A stretch of DNA of 64,000 nucleotides from Kangsaoukella pontilimi (GTDB lineage: Bacteria > Pseudomonadota > Alphaproteobacteria > Rhodobacterales > Rhodobacteraceae). The stretch is from positions 1,736,001 through 1,800,000 of the forward strand of contig NZ_WUPT01000001.1 of assembly GCF_009830125.1 (NCBI RefSeq), written 5' to 3'. Below the pieces are notes generated by a model that worked only from the letters and a program-made list of their open reading frames with translations, was not told where the DNA came from and searched no databases. Shown here piece by piece: positions 8,131-17,637 of the stretch (positions are counted from its first letter, which is position 1; every line of letters begins with the position of its first letter). Both the position numbers and the translations under genes were made by a program.

Positions 8131-10665
8131 CTATTCCCGCGCCCTCAAGATGCCTGCGGGCCGCGCCGAAAGCGGCGCCCAGGCGAAAAACAACCCCGCC
8201 AGAAGTGTTGCCAGCACGCCGCCCAAGACGATCAGAAGAGCCGAAACGGGCTCGAAAACGAAATCGGTGTCCATGACGAAGGTGGTCACCGCCCAGCCCG
8301 CAAGCGCGCCCGCGGCGATTGCGACCACTGCGGCGGCGAGGCCAAGAAAGGCCGAGCGGAGCGCGAAGCTCTTCAGGATCGTGCCCCGCGACGCGCCCAA
8401 AGTCTTTAGGACCGCCGCCTCGAAAGTGCGCGCCCTCACGCCTGCCGCCGCCGCACCGATCAGCACGACGCCGCCCGTCACCAGCGTGGCAAGCGCGCCA
8501 TAGGTGATGGCGGCGGCGATGCCGGCAAGGATCTCGGACACCCGGTCGATCGCGTCGCGCACACGGATGGCGGTCACGTTCGGATAAGCGTTCGAAATCT
8601 CTCTGAGAATGGACGCCTCTGCATCCTCATCGGCATAGACCGTGGCGATATGGGTGTGCGGTGCACCCGCAAGCGCGCTCGGATTCATCGCCATGATGAA
8701 CCCGATTCCGGCGGTCGAGAAATCGACCTCGCGAAAGCTGGTGATCTCGGCGGTGATGTCGCGGCCAAGGATGTTGACCGTCAGTGTGTCGCCAAGCGAA
8801 AGGCCAAGCTCTTCCGCCTCTTCCGCAGCAAAGCTGACCTGCGGCGCGCCGGTATAGTCCTCAGACCACCAACTGCCGGCGGTGATCGTCGTGCCCTCGG
8901 GTAGCGTCGCGGCATAGGTCACGCCGCGGTCCCCCTGAAGCGTCCAGTGGTCGCCCCCCACTTCGGCGGCGGGGCGTCCGTTGATGCCCGTGATGATCCC
9001 CCGCAGCATCGGCGCGCTTTCCACAGTCTCGACAGCCTCGTTCGCGTCGAGCCGCGCACGGAAATCGTCCAGCTGATCGGGCTGAATGTCGAGCATGAAG
9101 AAGGACGGCGCCACCTGAGGCAGATCGCGGGCGATGGCGCCGCGCAGATTGGCGTCGATCTGCCCCACGGCGGCCAGTACGGTCAGGCCAAGGCCGAGGG
9201 ACAACACAACCGATGCGGTCTCGCCGCCCGGTCCGCCAACGGCACCCATGGCGAGGCGGAGCGCGCTCTTGCCGCGAAGGGCGCGCGCCCGCGACAGCCG
9301 CCGCGCCACCCAGCGGGCCAGATAGGCCGCGCCGACGAGAACGACAAAAGCCGCCAGAACGCCCGCCGCCGACCAGAGTGTCAGCGTGACGAGCCCCGAA
9401 AGCCAGGCCGCTACCCCGACCAGCATCAGGACCAGACCGCCCGTCACCGCCAGCCAGAGCGGCCGCGGCAAGCTGTAGCCCGCCCCAGCCGCGCCGTCCC
9501 GGAAGAGCGTCGCCGCCCGCACCCGCTCGGTCCGCGCCAGCGGCCATATCGTGAAGACCAGCGCCGCCAGCGCGCCATAGAGCGCCGCTTCGGCAAGCGC
9601 CACGGGGCGAATGCCGATCTCGGCCGGGACTGGCAATTGCGCCTCGATCAGCGGGCCGAAGACAAACGGCGTCAGCGCCCCCAGCACAAGCCCGATGGCC
9701 AGACCCAGAAGCGTCAGCGCGCCGATCTGCAGGAAATAGGTCTGAAAGATCGTGCGCCGGTCGGCTCCCAGCGTCTTCAGCGTGGCGATGACGCCTGTCT
9801 TGCCGTCCAGATAGGCCGTGACCGCCGCCGAGACGCCGACACCGCCGACCGCAAGACCCGCAAGACCCACAAGAACCAGAAAGGCACCCAGCCGATCGAC
9901 GAATTCCGCGATGCCGGGCGCGCCGTTCCGACGGTCGCTCCATCGGGCGCCGGTGATCTCGGCATCGGTGGCGGCGCGCATCTCGTCCAGATCGGTCCCC
10001 TCGGGCAGAAGCAGCTTGTATTCCGTCTCGAAAAGCGTGCCTGGCTGGATCAGTCCGCTTCCGTCCAGCGCCTCGGTCCGAACCATGGTGCGGGGACCAA
10101 GCGCGAACCCCGCCGTCGCCCGGTCGGGTTCCGACAGAAGCTCAGCCATCAGAACGAATTCGGTCTCACCAAGGCGGAGCGTGTCGCCCACCTCCATCCC
10201 AAGGCGCGCCACCAGAACCGGATCCATCACGGCACCCGGACGGCCGCCCTGCCCCGCAAAAGCGGTGTCGAGCGGCATCTCTGGGCTGAGGTCTACCGCA
10301 CCCAGAAGCGGATAAGCCTCGTCCACGCCCTTCACCTGAGTCAGGCTGCGCTCTTCATCCCCGTCCTCGGAGGCAAAGACCGCCATGGAGCGAAAATCCA
10401 CGATCTCGGACACCGCGCGGGCGCGCCCTTCGATCCAGGCACGCTCATCCGGCTCGGCGAAACGATAGGTCAGCTCTATTTCGGCGTCGCCTCCAAGGAT
10501 CGTAGCCCCCTCGCGGTCGAGCCCCGCGCGTATGGAATCCCGGACGGTCCCTACAGCCGCGATCGCGGCAACGCCCAACGCCAGACAGGCGAGGAAGACG
10601 CGAAACCCGTCCAGCCCGCCCCTGAGCTCGCGCCGGGCGATGCGCGCGGCGACAGGCAGTGTCAT
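8131..10665 (-). CDS. ybbP: FtsX/MacB-like ABC exporter permease (YbbP type)
   Basis: An 844-residue inner-membrane permease with two tandem FtsX-type halves. The N-terminal anchor RVFLACLALGVAAIAAVG is followed by a large periplasmic domain. A membrane block lies at about 255-450 and a second periplasmic part at about 490-690. A final trio of membrane segments ends AGLFFAWAPLSARPAGILR. This layout and length match YbbP. The ATG overlaps the stop of the ATPase gene (ATGA), and the pair faces a divergent tesA-like gene as in E. coli. YbbAP exports or extracts hydrophobic molecules in other bacteria. The substrate here is not evident. Confidence 0.9.
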   Translation of the reverse strand: MTLPVAARIARRELRGGLDGFRVFLACLALGVAAIAAVGTVRDSIRAGLDREGATILGGDAEIELTYRFAEPDERAWIEGRARAVSEIVDFRSMAVFASEDGDEERSLTQVKGVDEAYPLLGAVDLSPEMPLDTAFAGQGGRPGAVMDPVLVARLGMEVGDTLRLGETEFVLMAELLSEPDRATAGFALGPRTMVRTEALDGSGLIQPGTLFETEYKLLLPEGTDLDEMRAATDAEITGARWSDRRNGAPGIAEFVDRLGAFLVLVGLAGLAVGGVGVSAAVTAYLDGKTGVIATLKTLGADRRTIFQTYFLQIGALTLLGLAIGLVLGALTPFVFGPLIEAQLPVPAEIGIRPVALAEAALYGALAALVFTIWPLARTERVRAATLFRDGAAGAGYSLPRPLWLAVTGGLVLMLVGVAAWLSGLVTLTLWSAAGVLAAFVVLVGAAYLARWVARRLSRARALRGKSALRLAMGAVGGPGGETASVVLSLGLGLTVLAAVGQIDANLRGAIARDLPQVAPSFFMLDIQPDQLDDFRARLDANEAVETVESAPMLRGIITGINGRPAAEVGGDHWTLQGDRGVTYAATLPEGTTITAGSWWSEDYTGAPQVSFAAEEAEELGLSLGDTLTVNILGRDITAEITSFREVDFSTAGIGFIMAMNPSALAGAPHTHIATVYADEDAEASILREISNAYPNVTAIRVRDAIDRVSEILAGIAAAITYGALATLVTGGVVLIGAAAAGVRARTFEAAVLKTLGASRGTILKSFALRSAFLGLAAAVVAIAAGALAGWAVTTFVMDTDFVFEPVSALLIVLGGVLATLLAGLFFAWAPLSARPAGILRARE

Positions 10666-11357
10666 TCCGCCGCCTCGGCGCGACTTTCGGGTGCGATCCG
10701 CCCATCGTCCAGCCGGATCACCCGGTCACAGCGCGCGGCAAGGTCGGGCGCGTGCGTCACGAGAACCAGCGTCGCGCCGTGGCGATCCCTCAGCCCGAAC
10801 AGGAGGTCCATGATAATCTGCCCCGTGGCGCCATCGAGGTTTCCGGTCGGCTCGTCCGCCAGCAGGATATCGGGGCGCGGCGCCGCGGCCCGGGCCAGCG
10901 CGACGCGCTGCTGCTCGCCGCCCGACATCTGGCTGGGGTAATGGCCCGCGCGCCCGGCAAGGCCCACGGCCTCCAGCTCGGCCTCCGCCCTTTCCCAGGC
11001 ATCGGCGGCACCCGCCAGTTCCAGCGGCGTCGCGACGTTCTCAAGCGCCGTCATCGTCGGAATCAGGTGGAAAGACTGGAACACCACGCCCATATGTTCG
11101 CGACGGACACGGGCGAGCGCATCCTCGTCCAGCGCCGTCAGATCATGGCCAAGCGCGGTCACACGCCCCCCCGTCGCGCGTTCAAGGCCGCCCATGAGCA
11201 TGAGGAGTGAGGACTTGCCCGACCCCGAAGGCCCTACAAGACCCAGCGTTTCACCTGACCGGACCTCCAGCGAGATACCCTTCAGAATATCCACGCGCCC
11301 GGCGTTTCCGTCGAGCGAAAGGCGTGCATCCTCAAGGGACAGGACGGTGTCGGTCAT
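10662..11357 (-). CDS. ybbA: ABC transporter ATP-binding protein (YbbA type)
   Basis: A 231-residue LolD/MacB-class ATPase paired with the permease it overlaps. Walker A is GPSGSGKSS, the signature MSGGEQQRVALARA, Walker B ILLADEPTGNLD and the H loop LVTHAPDLA. The ADEPTGNLD form is typical of the MacB/LolD/FtsE superfamily. The start at 11357 (MTDTVLSLEDARLSL) fits family length. A much longer open frame upstream runs over the divergent esterase and is not coding. Confidence 0.92.
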   Translation of the reverse strand: MTDTVLSLEDARLSLDGNAGRVDILKGISLEVRSGETLGLVGPSGSGKSSLLMLMGGLERATGGRVTALGHDLTALDEDALARVRREHMGVVFQSFHLIPTMTALENVATPLELAGAADAWERAEAELEAVGLAGRAGHYPSQMSGGEQQRVALARAAAPRPDILLADEPTGNLDGATGQIIMDLLFGLRDRHGATLVLVTHAPDLAARCDRVIRLDDGRIAPESRAEAAE

Positions 11358-11394
11358 CAGAACTCCGCGGCGTTGGCTTAGTGGGGCATATGGG

Positions 11395-12054
11395 GTGATA
11401 CGGACGATCCGCAATGTCGGATTGACCATTCTGGCTGGCACGGGCCTTGCCACGGCCGAGCCGGTGACCGTCGCGGCTCTGGGCGACAGCCTGACACAGG
11501 GCTTCGGTCTGGCGCCGGAGAACGGCTTCGTCCCGGTCCTGTCCCGGTGGCTAGATCGGAACGGCGCGGAGGTCACGGTGATAAACGCGGGCGTCTCGGG
11601 CGACACGACGGCGGGTGGCCTCAGCCGGGTCGCGTGGACATTGACGCCCGAAGTCGACGCGATGATCGTCGCGCTCGGCGGCAACGACCTTCTTCGGGGG
11701 ATCGACCCCGACGTGTCCCGCGCCAATCTGGATGGGATACTGAAAGCGGCGGATGAGGCGGACGTGCCTGTCCTTCTGGTCGGCCTAGACGCCCCGTCCA
11801 ACTACGGCGCCGATTACGAGGCGCGGTTCGAGGCCATATTCCCTGACCTTGCCGAGACGCATGACGCTCTGCTCTATCCCTCGTTTCTTGCGCCACTGAC
11901 GGCAGAGAGCGACATGGCGACGGCCTTGGCGACCCTCATGCAACCCGATGGCATCCATCCAAATGCCGAGGGCGTCACACGCATCGTCGAGGGGATCGGA
12001 CCCCATGTGCTGGAGCTGATCGCGCGCGCGTCGGACGAGGGCAGCGGCAGCTAA
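11395..12054 (+). CDS. tesA: SGNH-family arylesterase / TesA-like lysophospholipase
   Basis: A 219-residue esterase read from GTG 11395, 38 bases from the divergent ybbA start. The N-terminus (IRNVGLTILAGTGLATAEP) looks like a short export signal, so a periplasmic site is likely. The block I nucleophile motif is GDSLTQGFGL, with block II at INAGVSGDTTAGG, block III at VALGGNDLLRG, and the catalytic Asp-His pair in PDGIHPNAEG. The pairing with ybbAP is conserved in many proteobacteria. The start codon is the uncertain part, because the region upstream is open to 11194 without being coding. Confidence 0.88.
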   Translation: MIRTIRNVGLTILAGTGLATAEPVTVAALGDSLTQGFGLAPENGFVPVLSRWLDRNGAEVTVINAGVSGDTTAGGLSRVAWTLTPEVDAMIVALGGNDLLRGIDPDVSRANLDGILKAADEADVPVLLVGLDAPSNYGADYEARFEAIFPDLAETHDALLYPSFLAPLTAESDMATALATLMQPDGIHPNAEGVTRIVEGIGPHVLELIARASDEGSGS

Positions 12055-12126
12055 TGCACCGCGCAGCCATTCCGGCTTGCATTGCCGGCCCGGCTCGGGT
12101 CTTTTCCCGCCAAAAGGGAGGAACCC

Positions 12127-12900
12127 ATGGCAAAGAGCATCGACCTGAATTCCGACATGGGCGAGGCCTTCGGTCCGTGGCGCATGGGCGACGATACCCA
12201 GCTTCTCGATGTCGTGACCTCTGCCAATGTGGCCTGCGGCTATCACGCGGGCGATCCGGATACGATGGCCGAGACGATGGCGCTGGCGGTCGCGCGGGGC
12301 GTCGGCATCGGCGCGCATCCCGGCTTTCCCGATCTTCAAGGGTTCGGCCGGCGCAGGATGGAGGTTCCTCTCAAGACCATCGCGAACATGGTCCGCTATC
12401 AGGTTGGCGCGGCCCAGGCGATGGCGCGCGCTGCGGGGGGCGAGGTGCGGCACCTGAAGCTGCACGGCGCGCTTTCGAACATGGCGATGAAGGACGCCGA
12501 TCTGGCGCGGGCCTGCTACGAGGCGGCGCTTGATGTGGCCCCCGATGTCGTGATCATGGGCAACCCCGCGACCGCGATGGAACAGGTGGTGCGCGACCTT
12601 GGCTGCCGTTGGGCGGGGGAAATCTTCGCCGACCGCGCCTACGAGCCGGACGGGTCGCTCGTCGACCGCCGGAAACCGGGTGCAATGGTCACCGACCCTG
12701 ACGAAGCGGCGGCCCGGATGGTGAAGATGGTCGAGGCCGGTGCGATCCTGACCGAGGACGGTCAGCGGCTGGAAACGCGGATCGATACGATCTGCGTCCA
12801 TGGCGACTCGGCCGAAGCCGTGGCCGTGGCGCGCGCGGTACGCAAGGGACTGGAAGACGCGGGCATCGCGCTCAAACCGTTCGAGGGCAGCCCGCTGTAG
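12127..12900 (+). CDS. pxpA: 5-oxoprolinase subunit A (LamB/YcsF family)
   Basis: A 257-residue cytoplasmic protein starting at an ATG with GGGAGGA upstream. The family N-terminus is unmistakable: SIDLNSDMGEAFGPW, then VTSANVACGYHAGDP and GIGAHPGFPDLQGFGRR. PxpA works with PxpB and PxpC to open pyroglutamate to glutamate. The other two subunits are not next to it, so they should lie elsewhere in the genome. The gene follows the esterase gene on the same strand after about 70 bases. Confidence 0.94.
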   Translation: MAKSIDLNSDMGEAFGPWRMGDDTQLLDVVTSANVACGYHAGDPDTMAETMALAVARGVGIGAHPGFPDLQGFGRRRMEVPLKTIANMVRYQVGAAQAMARAAGGEVRHLKLHGALSNMAMKDADLARACYEAALDVAPDVVIMGNPATAMEQVVRDLGCRWAGEIFADRAYEPDGSLVDRRKPGAMVTDPDEAAARMVKMVEAGAILTEDGQRLETRIDTICVHGDSAEAVAVARAVRKGLEDAGIALKPFEGSPL

Positions 12901-12903
12901 GGC

Positions 12904-13107
12904 TCAGGCGGCGATGGCCGGAGGCATGGCGGCGATGTCGAGAAGGCCTTTGAGACGATCCGACGCGACGCCGGAAAAGTGATAGAAATCAAGGTCGTCT
13001 TCGATCGCTGACAATGCGGCGTCATCAAGGTCGGACAGCAGAGCCAACATGATGTCCATGTCAAAGGACAGGCCGGAATCTTTGGGGGGGAGCGCTTGGT
13101 CGAACAT
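12904..13107 (-). CDS. small unknown protein
   Basis: A 67-residue protein from the ATG at 13107, with AAGG about ten bases upstream. It is acidic, with a helix-rich core (DMDIMLALLSDLDDAALSAI) followed by DLDFYHFSGVASDRLKGLL and a hydrophobic tail. It has no signal peptide, metal site or family I recognise. It converges on pxpA with a three-base gap. The upstream region to 13329 holds its promoter and is AT-rich around the frame. An upstream in-frame extension to 13224 has no ribosome binding site. Confidence 0.55.
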   Translation of the reverse strand: MFDQALPPKDSGLSFDMDIMLALLSDLDDAALSAIEDDLDFYHFSGVASDRLKGLLDIAAMPPAIAA

Positions 13108-13341
13108 GTGACTACACCTTACGAGGCGAAACTGGTTACCCGGTCTTAATATGCGATCAACGGTATATTTACCATGATCAGATCGTGACTTTTTCAAGAA
13201 CGCGCGGAAACAGTGTGTAGACACACGACGGGTCGCGACAATTCCGCGAAAATTTTCCCGGATTGCCGCAAATCGGACCGATTCGTGAGCGATAAGGGGA
13301 TCGTTACTTAGTTTTTTGTAGTCTTTTTAGTGAGTTCAACA

Positions 13342-13539
13342 ATGACAGCACTTTACGCTGCGAGCGGCTTTCGCTCTGAAACCTTCGCCTACATCACCTA
13401 TGTCGTTTCAACCTGTCGCCTGATGACGCCGCGGGCCTGGCGCCGCGCGGGCCGACCCGCACCTTTTGCAAAGCGGGACTATCGCGCGGATATCGTGACC
13501 CGCACCCAGATCGTCGACCTGTTCTTCGCCGACAGCTGA
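13342..13539 (+). CDS. small unknown protein
   Basis: A 65-residue protein beginning MTALYAASGFRSETFAYITY, with Arg/Ala-rich middle RAWRRAGRPAPFAKRDYRAD and a hydrophobic end (IVDLFFADS). No family is recognised. It is followed 23 bases later by a strong bidirectional terminator, which supports a real transcript. The start lacks a clear ribosome binding site, and a GTG at 13330 is an alternative. The upstream 230 bases, shared with the divergent small gene, are AT-rich and likely carry both promoters. Confidence 0.5.
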   Translation: MTALYAASGFRSETFAYITYVVSTCRLMTPRAWRRAGRPAPFAKRDYRADIVTRTQIVDLFFADS

Positions 13540-13562
13540 TCAGGCAGCCACCCCAAAAGGGA

Positions 13563-13593
13563 AAGACCCGCCGGCATTCCGCCGGCGGGTCTT
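13563..13593. terminator. bidirectional rho-independent terminator
   Basis: A perfect 13-base stem AAGACCCGCCGGC/GCCGGCGGGTCTT with a 5-base loop. It sits between the small plus-strand gene and the 3' end of trigger factor on the minus strand. Short T-rich tracts on the plus side and A/T-rich bases on the other allow it to end both transcripts. Confidence 0.85.
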
Positions 13594-13621
13594 CTCGTTT
13601 CCGCGCCCTCTGGCTTCGGAA

Positions 13622-14953
13622 TTATTCGTCTTCCAGCGCCTCGACGGCCTTCTGGAGATCGTCCTTCGAGACTTCTTTCTCCTTCACCGTCACCTGCTCG
13701 AACAGGTGATCGACGACCTTGTCCTCGAAAATCGGCGCCTGGATCTGCTGGCGCATCCCCGGGTTCTGCTGAACGAACTCGAAGAACTGCCGCTCCTGGC
13801 CCGGATACTGGCGCGCCTGGTTCATGACGGCCTGGGTCATCTCGGCGTCGGTCACGGTGATTTCCTGCTTCGAGCCAACCTCGGCCAGAACGAGGCCAAG
13901 CCGAACGCGCCGCTCCGCCAGTGCCTTGTGCTCGTCGGTGGGCTCGATGTGGTCATGGTCGTGGCCGTGCACGTCCGGATTGTCCTCGTGCCAGAGCTGG
14001 TGTGCGATCTGATTGGCTTCCGCCTCGACCAGCGACGGCGGCAGGTCGAACTTGACCGCCTTGTCGAGCGCGTCGAGAAGACCGCGCTTCATCACCTGTC
14101 GGCTGGCGCCGGTATATTCGGCTTCCAGACGCTCGGCAATCTGCGCCTTGAGCGCAGCAAGATCGTCTGCGCCGAACTTCTTGGCCAGCTCGTCGTCAAT
14201 CTCGGCCGCTTTCGGCTCTTTTACCGCTTTTACGGTCACGTCGAAGACAGCGGCCTTACCGGCCAGATCGGCGTTGCCGTATTCCTCGGGGAAGGTGACC
14301 TCGACCGCCTTCTCCTCGCCCGCCTTCACGCCGACCAGCTGCTCTTCGAAGCCCGGAATGAACTGACCCGAACCCAGCACCAGCGGGAAGTCTTCCGCTG
14401 CACCGCCATCGAAGGCCACGTCATCGACCTTACCGACGAAGTCGATCACGACCTGATCGCCGTCCTTGGCCTTGGAGTTCTTCTTGCGATCCTCGAAGTT
14501 CTGGGCGGTCTCGGCAAGGCTGCCGAGCGCTTCGTCGATGGCGGCGTCATCCGCCTTGACCACCAGCTTTTCCAGCTTGACCTTGGACAGGTCGACCTCG
14601 GGGATTTCTGGCAGCGCCTCGTAGGACATGGCGACTTCGATGTCGTCGCCTTCCTTCCAGTTCTCGTTGGTCATCTCGACCTTGGGCTGCATCGCCGGAC
14701 GGTCGCCCGAATCCTCGAAATGTTTGGCCATCGCGCCGTCGACGCTTTCCTGCATCGCTTCGCCAAGAAGACGGGGGCCGAACTGCTTCTTCAGAAGCGC
14801 CATTGGGACCTTGCCCTTCCGGAACCCCTTCATCGAAATTTCCGGAGCCGCTTCGCGCAGCTTCTCGTTGACCTTCTCATCGAGCTCGGCCGCCGACACG
14901 GTAATGTTGTAGCCGCGCTTCAAGCCTTCGTTCAGGGTCTCGGTGACCTGCAT
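13622..14953 (-). CDS. tig: trigger factor, ribosome-associated chaperone and prolyl isomerase
   Basis: A 443-residue cytoplasmic chaperone that binds nascent chains at the ribosome exit. The ribosome-docking signature GFRKGKVP is near residue 44. The FKBP-type isomerase domain (about 150-245) includes [20 protein letters not shown] and [20 protein letters not shown]. The C-terminal helical domain follows, with a His/Asp-rich insert HGHDHDH before the last third. The start [15 protein letters not shown] at 14953 has AGGACAG upstream, and a longer frame to 14995 is not needed. It is a single-gene unit ending at the terminator above. Confidence 0.96.
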   Translation of the reverse strand: MQVTETLNEGLKRGYNITVSAAELDEKVNEKLREAAPEISMKGFRKGKVPMALLKKQFGPRLLGEAMQESVDGAMAKHFEDSGDRPAMQPKVEMTNENWKEGDDIEVAMSYEALPEIPEVDLSKVKLEKLVVKADDAAIDEALGSLAETAQNFEDRKKNSKAKDGDQVVIDFVGKVDDVAFDGGAAEDFPLVLGSGQFIPGFEEQLVGVKAGEEKAVEVTFPEEYGNADLAGKAAVFDVTVKAVKEPKAAEIDDELAKKFGADDLAALKAQIAERLEAEYTGASRQVMKRGLLDALDKAVKFDLPPSLVEAEANQIAHQLWHEDNPDVHGHDHDHIEPTDEHKALAERRVRLGLVLAEVGSKQEITVTDAEMTQAVMNQARQYPGQERQFFEFVQQNPGMRQQIQAPIFEDKVVDHLFEQVTVKEKEVSKDDLQKAVEALEDE

Positions 14954-15101
14954 TTCTGTCCTCATCTCATCGGGCCGCGGGGCGCTGTCCCGCAAGGCGA
15001 AAAATCAGCGGCCCTTCTAGGCAAGGACGGGCGCGCGCGCAAGGCGAAAGGCGGGGAAATAAATCACGGGTTCGGGGCGCCCGGCGAAGGCTCCGAAAGG
15101 A

Positions 15102-15188
15102 TGGTGCGGGTGGAGGGACTTGAACCCCCACGCCTTGCGGCGCCAGAACCTAAATCTGGTGCGTCTACCAATTTCGCCACACCCGCAA
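15102..15188 (-). tRNA. tRNA-Leu (anticodon TAG)
   Basis: An 87-base class II tRNA read on the minus strand, with an acceptor GCGGGTG/CACCCGC and encoded CCA. The anticodon arm CCAGA-TTTAGGT-TCTGG gives TAG. The long variable arm (GGCGCCGCAAGGCGT) is typical of leucine tRNA. Confidence 0.95.
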
Positions 15189-15298
15189 CGGGCGCGGTCT
15201 AGCAAAGGCTTGTCCGCGTTGCGAGAGGAAATTCGGTTCCCCCTCGCACTTGCCCCCTATCCACCCTATAAGGCCGGGGCCATGCAAGGGAGCATCCG

Positions 15299-16087
15299 AT
15301 GAGCGACAGCCTTTCCCCCGTCGACCGCGCGAAATTCGCCGCCGCAAAGCGCGCCAGTGCCTTTGTCGAAAGCGGCATGAAGGTGGGGCTGGGGACCGGT
15401 TCGACCGCCGCGTGGCTGGTCAAATGCCTTGGTGAACGGGTGAAGGACGAAGGGCTCGATATCATCGCCGTGCCGACCTCGTCGCGGACGGCGGCGCTGG
15501 CCGAAGAGGTGGGAATCCGCATCACCACGCTCGACGAGGCGCGCTGGCTCGACCTCACCATCGACGGCGCGGACGAATACGACCCCGAGCTGAACCTGAT
15601 CAAAGGCGGCGGCGGCGCTCTTCTGCAGGAAAAGATCGTGGCAACCGCATCCGACCGGATGATTGTCATCGCGGACGCGACCAAGAAGGTCGACACGCTC
15701 GGCGCCTTTCCCCTGCCGGTCGAGGTCATCGGCTTCGGCATGAGGACCACCCGGATGCTGATAGAGGAACTGCTCGACGGGCTCGACGTCATGGGCACCA
15801 AGGCCGAGCCGCGCATGACCGATGGCGGGCTCTACGTCACCGACGAGGGCAATCACATTCTGGACCTCCATCTCGGGCGGATCGGGAACGCGCGTCAGCT
15901 TGCTCTTGTGCTGAACCAGATCCCCGGTGTGGTTGAAAACGGTCTTTTCATTGATATCTGCGACGTGATCGTCACCGGCCACGGCGACGGGCGGGTCGAG
16001 ATGCGCGATATCAACACGGGCGAAGAAGACGTCACCCGAGTGCTGGAACCGGAGATCGACAACCTCTTCAGCGAGCAGGCGGACTGA
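15299..16087 (+). CDS. rpiA: ribose-5-phosphate isomerase A
   Basis: A 262-residue cytoplasmic enzyme that interconverts ribose-5-phosphate and ribulose-5-phosphate in the pentose phosphate pathway. Family motifs are all present: GLGTGSTAAWLVKCLGERV near residue 30, the active-site DGADEYDPELNLIKGGGGAL (about 85-105) and FPLPVEVIGFG. The gene is followed three bases later by gor, so the two are co-transcribed. Both supply or use the NADPH-linked part of metabolism. Confidence 0.96.
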   Translation: MSDSLSPVDRAKFAAAKRASAFVESGMKVGLGTGSTAAWLVKCLGERVKDEGLDIIAVPTSSRTAALAEEVGIRITTLDEARWLDLTIDGADEYDPELNLIKGGGGALLQEKIVATASDRMIVIADATKKVDTLGAFPLPVEVIGFGMRTTRMLIEELLDGLDVMGTKAEPRMTDGGLYVTDEGNHILDLHLGRIGNARQLALVLNQIPGVVENGLFIDICDVIVTGHGDGRVEMRDINTGEEDVTRVLEPEIDNLFSEQAD

Positions 16088-16090
16088 CCC

Positions 16091-17566
16091 ATGAGCTTTG
16101 ACTACGACCTCTTCGTCATCGGTGGCGGCTCGGGCGGCGTCCGCGCGGCGCGCACCGCGGCAGCGACCGGCGCCCGTGTGGCGCTGGCCGAGGAAAGCCG
16201 GATGGGCGGCACCTGCGTTATCCGGGGCTGCGTGCCGAAGAAGCTCATGGTCTTTGCCTCCGAGTTTCGCGGCCAGGCCGATCTGGCGCGGGAATACGGC
16301 TGGGACGCCAAGGCAGAGAATTTCGACTGGACCGGCTTCCGGACAAAGCTGAACGGAGAACTGGACCGTCTGGAGGAGGTGTACCGCAACCTGCTGGGCG
16401 GGTCAGATGTGACGATCTATGACGGTCGGGCGCGACTGACCGACGCCAACACCGTCGAAGTTGCGGGCGAGACGGTGACCGCCAAGACCATCCTCGTGGC
16501 GACGGGCGGCAGACCGGTGCGCCCCGACATCCCGAATGCCGAGCTTGGTCTGGTGTCGGACGATATCTTCAGCATGGAAAGCCTGCCGAAGTCGGTTCTG
16601 ATCATCGGCGGTGGCTACATCGCCTGCGAATTCGCCTGCATCCTGAACGGCCTCGGCGTCGAGGTCTGCCAGTATTATCGCGGCGCTCAGGTTCTGCGTG
16701 GCTTCGATGACGAGGCGCGGGGTCTGGTGGCCGAGATGATGAAGGAGCAGGGCATCGACCTGCACCTAGGAACGAACATCGTCGAAATGGGTCCAGCCGG
16801 CGACGACGCCGGCCCGAGACCGACAGCCTCCGATGCGGCAATGGGCGCCCCGGTGGGCGAAGGCGACAGCGGCTCGAAAGACACCGGCGATGTCGCGGAA
16901 AAAGACGCGCCCGCCACCTATCGCGGCCCGATCCGCGTGAAAGCGACCAACGGTCAGGAACGGGTCTACGACGCCGTGATCTTCGCCACCGGCCGCGCGC
17001 CGAATGCGCACGGTCTGGGGCTGGAAGAGCTGGGTATCGGGATCAATCGCCGGGGCGCGATCGAGGTGGACGAGTACTCCAAAACCGCCGTCGACAACAT
17101 CTACGCGATCGGCGACGTCACCGACCGCATCCAGCTGACGCCTGTCGCCATTCGCGAAGGCATGGCCTTCACCGAAACCGTCTTCAAGAACAACCCGACC
17201 GCACCAGACCACGAGCTTGTGCCGTCTGCCGTCTTCACCCAGCCGGAACTGGGCACCGTCGGCCTGAGCGAGGAACAGGCGCGCGACCGCGGCCCGATCG
17301 AGGTCTACTGCACGTCGTTCCGGCCCATGCGCTCGGCCTTCGCCGGAAAGCCCAACCGGGTGCTGATGAAACTGGTCGTTTGCGCCGATACCCGCAAGGT
17401 TCTGGGATGCCAGATTGTCGCGGACGGGGCGGGCGAGCTGATCCAGATGGTGGGCATCGCAGTGAAGGCGGGCCTTACGAAAGAGGACTTCGACCGCACC
17501 GTGGCCGTTCATCCGACCATGTCGGAAGAGCTTGTCACGATGCACAAGCCGGTCAGAACGGCTTGA
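16091..17566 (+). CDS. gor: glutathione-disulfide reductase with an unusual insertion
   Basis: A 491-residue FAD enzyme that reduces oxidised glutathione with NADPH. The FAD site GGGSGGVRAARTAAATG, the redox pair in GGTCVIRGCVPKK, the NADPH site IIGGGYIACEFA, the second FAD motif YAIGDVTDRIQLTPVA and the C-terminal HPTMSEE are all in place. Family members are about 450 residues. The extra length is a low-complexity Gly/Ala/Asp/Ser stretch of some 40 residues (about 235-277, 16795-16920). It falls within the NADPH domain, before IRVKATNGQERVYDAVIFATGR. The insert is in frame and probably a surface loop. Confidence 0.94.
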   Translation: MSFDYDLFVIGGGSGGVRAARTAAATGARVALAEESRMGGTCVIRGCVPKKLMVFASEFRGQADLAREYGWDAKAENFDWTGFRTKLNGELDRLEEVYRNLLGGSDVTIYDGRARLTDANTVEVAGETVTAKTILVATGGRPVRPDIPNAELGLVSDDIFSMESLPKSVLIIGGGYIACEFACILNGLGVEVCQYYRGAQVLRGFDDEARGLVAEMMKEQGIDLHLGTNIVEMGPAGDDAGPRPTASDAAMGAPVGEGDSGSKDTGDVAEKDAPATYRGPIRVKATNGQERVYDAVIFATGRAPNAHGLGLEELGIGINRRGAIEVDEYSKTAVDNIYAIGDVTDRIQLTPVAIREGMAFTETVFKNNPTAPDHELVPSAVFTQPELGTVGLSEEQARDRGPIEVYCTSFRPMRSAFAGKPNRVLMKLVVCADTRKVLGCQIVADGAGELIQMVGIAVKAGLTKEDFDRTVAVHPTMSEELVTMHKPVRTA

Positions 17567-17637
17567 AATTCACCTGGTGACGCTACAGGTAGCACTCTGA
17601 GCGACATGCGTGACCATAATTGAGGGAAACAGCCTTT

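Noticed and set aside
8947-10941. A 664-codon plus-strand frame opposite the YbbP gene
   Set aside because: Its composition is Arg/Gln/Pro-rich, as expected for an antisense frame in GC-rich DNA, and the minus strand is clearly coding.
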